Positions 4,577 through 7,968 of a stretch of 7,968 nucleotides of DNA are shown here, piece by piece. The position numbers were made by a program, and so were the translations under genes. Source of the DNA: Elusimicrobiota bacterium (GTDB taxonomy: Bacteria; CG03); contig JAGHAG010000182.1 of assembly GCA_021161625.1 (NCBI GenBank), positions 1-7,968 of the forward strand. Reading direction: 5' to 3'. The stretch's first letter is position 1; each line of letters begins with the position of its first letter. The notes under the pieces were generated by a model. That model was given only the letters and a program-made list of their open reading frames with translations, was not told where the DNA came from and did no database searches.

Positions 4577-5847
4577 AGCAGAGGACAATAAGAAGCGAGG
4601 TTTCCTTTACAGGAGTTGGTCTTCACACAGGTAAAAAATGCACGATTGTTTTTAAGCCTGCAGATGCAAATCAGGGCATCTGTTTTGTGAAAAACGGCGT
4701 AAGAATTATTCCTGATGCCCGTCATGTAACAAATACGGTTCGGGGAACAACAATTGGAGAGGGCAAAAACAGAATTCACACAATTGAGCACATAATGGCG
4801 ACTTTTTTAGGACTTGGGATTGACAATATCCTGATTGAATTGAATGCAGATGAACCCCCGATAGGCGATGGAAGTGCGATTCCGTTTGTTCGCATGATTG
4901 AAGAAGCAGGGATAAAGGAACTTGATGCTGAAAAGAATTTTTATATACCATCCCAAAAAATTGCTTACTGTGAAAATGATACAAGAATAGAAGCAGTTCC
5001 GTCGGATTTGCTTGAAATATCCTGCACAATAGAATATGAACATCCCCTTATAAAAAAACAGGAAAAAGCATTTGTCATTACAGAAGATGTATTTAAAAAG
5101 GAAATTGCTCCTGCAAAAACCTATTGCTTTGATTATGAAATAGAGCAGTTAGAGGCAGTTGGTCTTGCAAAAGGTGGCAGTTTGAAAAACGCAATTGTTA
5201 TTGGTGAAAAGCAAATACACAATAAAGAGGTTATGACTTTTGAAGATGAATTTGTAAGACACAAAATCCTTGACCTGATGGGAGACATTTATCTCATAGG
5301 AAGACCTGTAAAAGCAAGAATAATTTCCTATAAAGGTGGACACACCTCAAACACAGCACTGGCAAAACTTTTTTTAAATGATATAGAAAATTTTTCAAAA
5401 AAGGAGATGCCTATGGAATTGAATCTGGAGCAGGTAAAATCAGCCATACCTCACCGGGAGCCTTTTCTTTTTGTTGATTCTGTAAAGATTGTTGAGGATG
5501 AAAAAAAGGCAATAGGAAAAAGAAAGATGAGGGAAGATGAGTGGTTTTTTAAAGGGCATTTTCCCGGGAATCCCATAATGCCAGGAGTTTTAATTGTTGA
5601 AGCGCTTGCCCAGACAGCCTGTGTTTTGATTCTTTCAAAACCCGAATATAAGGATAAACTTCCATACTTTATGGCAATTGAATCTGCAAAATTCAGGAAC
5701 CCTGTTTTCCCAGGAGATGAACTTCGCCTTGAGGTTGAGGTAACAAGGCCGAGATTGAGAGGGGGAAAGGCAACAGGAAAGGCATTTGTTGGGGACAAAC
5801 TTGCCTGTGAGTGCGAATTTATGTTTTCTCTTGTGGATAAAAAATGA
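4573..5847 (+). CDS. lpxC-fabZ: Bifunctional LpxC deacetylase / FabZ 3-hydroxyacyl-ACP dehydratase fusion
   Basis: The N-terminal domain (about 1-270, counted from the TTG) is LpxC, the zinc deacetylase that removes acetate from UDP-3-O-acyl-GlcNAc, the committed step of lipid A synthesis. The N-terminus MKQRTIRSEVSFTGVGLHTG is typical. Catalytic Glu72 and zinc ligands His73, His230 and Asp234 are present (IEHIMATFLG; HKILD), as are Asp238 and His257 (KGGHTSN). The C-terminal domain (about 281-424) is FabZ, which dehydrates 3-hydroxyacyl-ACP in fatty acid elongation. It has PHREPFLFVD, then GHFPGNPIMPG with catalytic His329, and Glu343 in VEALAQ; the His-to-Glu spacing of 14 fits FabZ. The linker is only about ten residues. 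Starting at ATG 4561 would add four residues, but the TTG is better supported. The stop overlaps the lpxA ATG. Such fusions are best known in Bacteroidota. All active-site residues are intact. Confidence 0.97.
   Translation: MKQRTIRSEVSFTGVGLHTGKKCTIVFKPADANQGICFVKNGVRIIPDARHVTNTVRGTTIGEGKNRIHTIEHIMATFLGLGIDNILIELNADEPPIGDGSAIPFVRMIEEAGIKELDAEKNFYIPSQKIAYCENDTRIEAVPSDLLEISCTIEYEHPLIKKQEKAFVITEDVFKKEIAPAKTYCFDYEIEQLEAVGLAKGGSLKNAIVIGEKQIHNKEVMTFEDEFVRHKILDLMGDIYLIGRPVKARIISYKGGHTSNTALAKLFLNDIENFSKKEMPMELNLEQVKSAIPHREPFLFVDSVKIVEDEKKAIGKRKMREDEWFFKGHFPGNPIMPGVLIVEALAQTACVLILSKPEYKDKLPYFMAIESAKFRNPVFPGDELRLEVEVTRPRLRGGKATGKAFVGDKLACECEFMFSLVDKK
5401..5415 (+). promoter_or_regulatory. Possible internal ribosome binding site and start for free FabZ
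   Basis: At the fusion joint AAGGAG (5401-5406) lies 6 bases before in-frame ATG 5413, where the protein reads MELNLEQVKSAIPHREPF, a normal start for a stand-alone FabZ. Another in-frame ATG at 5407 touches the site. It may let a separate 144-residue FabZ be made, or be a relic of the ancestral separate gene. Confidence 0.5.
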
Positions 5848-6623
5848 TTTCAAAAAACGCGATTATATCAGAAGACGCAAAAATTGGAAAAAATGTTTAC
5901 ATAGAGGATTTTGTAAAAATAGGTGAAAATGTTGAAATTGGGGATGATGTTCAAATTATGCACGGGGCTGTGATTTACAAAAACACAAAAATTGGCAATG
6001 GCACAAAAATTTATCCATACGCTTCAATTGGCACAGACCCGCAGGATTTAAAATTTAAAGGAGAGGAAACTTTTTGTGAAATAGGCAAAAGTTGTCTTAT
6101 AAGAGAGTTTACAACTGTAAACAGGGGAACATCAGCATCTGGAAAAACCGTTATTGGAGATGAAACCCTGCTTATGGCTTATGTTCATGTTGCACACGAC
6201 TGCAGAGTTGGTAAAAAATGCGTTCTTGCAAACTGTGCAACTCTTGCAGGGCATGTTGAGATATCTGACCATGCAATTATAGGAGGACTTACACCTGTCC
6301 ATCAATTTGTAAGGATTGGAACCTTTGCAATTGTCGGAGGAGCAAGCAGAATAAATCAGGATGTCCCCCCTTATACAATGGCTGCGCGAAATCCCGCATA
6401 TTTATACGGTCTTAACTTAATTGGTTTGAAAAGAGCAGGATTTAAACCAGAAGTTATTGCAAATTTGAGAAAAGCATACAGAATTCTTTTTAAGAGTGAA
6501 CTTAAACAGGAAGAGGCAATTAAAAAAATAAAGGAGTTTTCAGAATATTCAAAAATTTCAGAACTTCAAAATCTTGTAGATTTTATTGAAAAAAGCAGAA
6601 GGGGAATTACCCCATCAAAGTAA
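5844..6623 (+). CDS. lpxA: Acyl-ACP:UDP-N-acetylglucosamine O-acyltransferase LpxA
   Basis: LpxA transfers a 3-hydroxyacyl chain from ACP to UDP-GlcNAc, the first and reversible step of lipid A synthesis, as a cytoplasmic homotrimer. It has 259 residues (E. coli 262). Hexapeptide repeats fill about 1-180. The diagnostic DPQDLKFKGEE is at 65-75, and catalytic His118 lies in HVAHDC (E. coli His125, with His115 matching His122). VPPYTMAARNPA and GLKRAGF then lead into the C-terminal helical domain (about 190-259). ATG overlaps the lpxC-fabZ stop (ATGA), and there is no convincing ribosome binding site of its own, so translation is probably coupled. It is the last gene of the operon here: lpxB, which often follows, is absent, and a convergent gene begins at the next base. 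Preferred acyl chain length cannot be told from sequence alone. Confidence 0.97.
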   Translation: MISKNAIISEDAKIGKNVYIEDFVKIGENVEIGDDVQIMHGAVIYKNTKIGNGTKIYPYASIGTDPQDLKFKGEETFCEIGKSCLIREFTTVNRGTSASGKTVIGDETLLMAYVHVAHDCRVGKKCVLANCATLAGHVEISDHAIIGGLTPVHQFVRIGTFAIVGGASRINQDVPPYTMAARNPAYLYGLNLIGLKRAGFKPEVIANLRKAYRILFKSELKQEEAIKKIKEFSEYSKISELQNLVDFIEKSRRGITPSK

Positions 6624-7968
6624 TTATTCAAATTTTGCCCCGCATTTCGGACAGACCGTATCTTTTTCACTAACAATAGCCCCGCATTCAGAACACTTGA
6701 ATTTTTTTGTCAGTTTTGGCTTTTGAGTTTTCACTTTTTGGGATGCTAAAAGGGATTTTTCCTTTTCTTCATATCTTTCCTTTAACCTGAAAATTTCTTT
6801 TTTCAGGTTTTCATTTTCCTCTGAAATGTCTTTGATTTTTTCCTTCAGAGTTTTGTTTTCTTCATCCATTTTTTTCTTTATCTCATCAAAATTCATTACT
6901 TTCTTTTGAATATCCTCAAATTCTTTTCTTTTTTTCAAGAATTTTAATGTGACTCTATCAAGAAGTTTTTTGTTTTTCTCACTTTGCTTTTTGAAATTAT
7001 CCACAAGAGATTTTAAGGTTTTATTTTCGTTAATAAGTTCATTTATGCGAACTGTGGAATTTTCGAGTTTTGAATTTGTTACAGTAAGTTCTTCTTTTAA
7101 TTCCTGAATTATTTTTTCAAGAGAAGCAATCTCTTTATTTTTTTCAGATAAAATTCGGGAATTATTTGTCTTTTCAAGGGAAAGTTCGTTTTGAATGTCT
7201 TTGAGGTTTTGAGACACTTTTTTTAGTTCCTGTATGAGTTTCTGTTTTGTTGCTTTTAATTCCTGATTTTCCCGTGATATATTTTCAAGAGAATCTCTTT
7301 CTATAGTGGCTTCTTCTTCTAATTGTTTAAGTTTTTGTTTTAGTTGGTTGTTTTCATCTGTCAATTTTTGAATTTCAAATAATTTTTCTTTAAGGGTTTC
7401 TTCTGTAGATTTAAGATTTTGAGTAAGAGTTTGTTGTTTAGCAATGATATTTTTTATTTCGTCTTTTAGATTCTTGTTTTCTTTTTTGAGTTTTTGATTT
7501 TCAATTTCAAAATTCCTTTTCTCATTTGAAAGGTCTTGTAAAAGTTTGGTTTGTAGTTTAAGGTCTTTTCCGAGGTTTTCTGACTCTTTTTTAAGTTGGG
7601 AATTTTGGGATATAAGAGATTCGATTTGAAATGTCTTTTCAGACAGAGCAGTTTTTAAGTTTTCAATTTCTTTTTCAAAGGTCTCTTTTTGCGATGAAAC
7701 TTTGGAAAATTCATCTGAAATATTTTGAAACTCCTGCGATTTTTTTGAAAACTCAAAAGAGAGTTTGTCTTTTTCTGCTGAGAGGTTTTCAATAGTTAAA
7801 GATTTTTTATTATTTTCATCTATAAGTTTTTTGACTTCAGCCTGCAGTTTTTGCATTTCAGCGGTATAGTTTTCCATATTCTTTTTGAATTTTTCATTTT
7901 CTTCTTTAAGTTGCTGGTTTGTTATTTCCAGTTTTTTCTTTTCGTTTACAAGTCCTTTTGAAAATTCA
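6624..7968 (-). CDS. Long coiled-coil protein with a C-terminal zinc ribbon, 5'-partial
   Basis: I do not recognise a named gene. The minus-strand frame stays open to the window edge, so at least 447 codons are present and the start lies outside. The Met at 7877 is preceded by about 30 more in-frame coiled-coil residues (EITNQQLKEENEKF) and need not be the start. Nearly the whole visible length is Lys/Glu/Leu/Asn-rich heptad sequence, predicted as one long coiled coil with no membrane segment. A basic, Gln/Thr/Pro-containing stretch (VKTQKPKLTKKF) leads to a four-cysteine zinc ribbon (codons 6642-6695): CSEC, ten residues, CPKC. The two knuckles are each followed by GA and look like duplicates. 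Such proteins are often scaffolding, cytoskeletal or segregation related, but nothing here decides. The stop touches that of lpxA, with no bases between. Confidence 0.8.
   Translation of the reverse strand, partial: EFSKGLVNEKKKLEITNQQLKEENEKFKKNMENYTAEMQKLQAEVKKLIDENNKKSLTIENLSAEKDKLSFEFSKKSQEFQNISDEFSKVSSQKETFEKEIENLKTALSEKTFQIESLISQNSQLKKESENLGKDLKLQTKLLQDLSNEKRNFEIENQKLKKENKNLKDEIKNIIAKQQTLTQNLKSTEETLKEKLFEIQKLTDENNQLKQKLKQLEEEATIERDSLENISRENQELKATKQKLIQELKKVSQNLKDIQNELSLEKTNNSRILSEKNKEIASLEKIIQELKEELTVTNSKLENSTVRINELINENKTLKSLVDNFKKQSEKNKKLLDRVTLKFLKKRKEFEDIQKKVMNFDEIKKKMDEENKTLKEKIKDISEENENLKKEIFRLKERYEEKEKSLLASQKVKTQKPKLTKKFKCSECGAIVSEKDTVCPKCGAKFE

Noticed and set aside
5451..5798. 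Minus-strand 115-residue frame opposite FabZ
   Set aside because: It is a shadow of well-conserved fabZ sequence with all catalytic residues on the plus strand.
6601..6613. GGGG AATTA CCCC stem as a terminator for lpxA
   Set aside because: Only four base pairs, inside the coding sequence, with no T run afterwards.
7875..7877. ATG at 7877 as the start of the coiled-coil gene
   Set aside because: The same frame stays open to the window edge with identical coiled-coil character, and no clear ribosome binding site precedes this Met.

Overview
The window carries an outer-membrane biogenesis and lipid A locus from a diderm (Gram-negative-type) bacterium with AT-rich DNA. Plus-strand order: bamA (5' end outside the window), a 230-base gap full of short repeats, two small genes (an unnamed 70-residue protein and a retropepsin-like aspartic protease), skp/ompH, lpxD, a fused lpxC-fabZ, and lpxA. 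A long coiled-coil/zinc-ribbon gene runs in on the minus strand from the right edge and meets lpxA stop codon to stop codon. The bamA-skp-lpxD-(fabZ)-lpxA order is the classical envelope cluster. The LpxC-FabZ fusion is best known from Bacteroidota but also occurs in other diderm lineages. The BamA style and the inserted small genes suggest an uncultured candidate phylum (Omnitrophota-like is only a guess); the phylum cannot be fixed from this window.

Region by region. Positions 1-2083 hold the end of POTRA1, POTRA2-5 and the complete barrel of BamA, but the frame is broken by one extra A in an A9 run at 93-101. Positions 2084-2313 hold no gene. They are a mosaic of 7-8 bp degenerate tandem arrays plus two small hairpins that share the lead sequence AAATGTAG. 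Positions 2314-2916 hold the two-gene cassette, which separates bamA from skp. Related heptameric arrays reappear inside the 5' end of skp (2973-3063), and a similar one lies at the 3' end of lpxD. Positions 3566-6623 are a tightly coupled lipid A block: each gene starts on the stop codon of the one before (ATGA or TTGA overlaps). All recognised catalytic residues of LpxD, LpxC, FabZ and LpxA are present.

How the genes work together. LpxA, LpxC and LpxD carry out the first, second and third acylation/deacetylation steps of lipid A synthesis on UDP-GlcNAc. FabZ belongs to fatty acid synthesis and draws on the same 3-hydroxyacyl-ACP pool, so fusing it to LpxC ties the two pathways together. Skp chaperones unfolded outer-membrane proteins through the periplasm, and BamA inserts them into the membrane.

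The most interesting points are the heptamer arrays that bracket the protease cassette and run into coding sequence, the odd Skp N-terminus that results, a preserved ribosome binding site and start codon at the LpxC-FabZ fusion joint, and the homopolymer frameshift in bamA.
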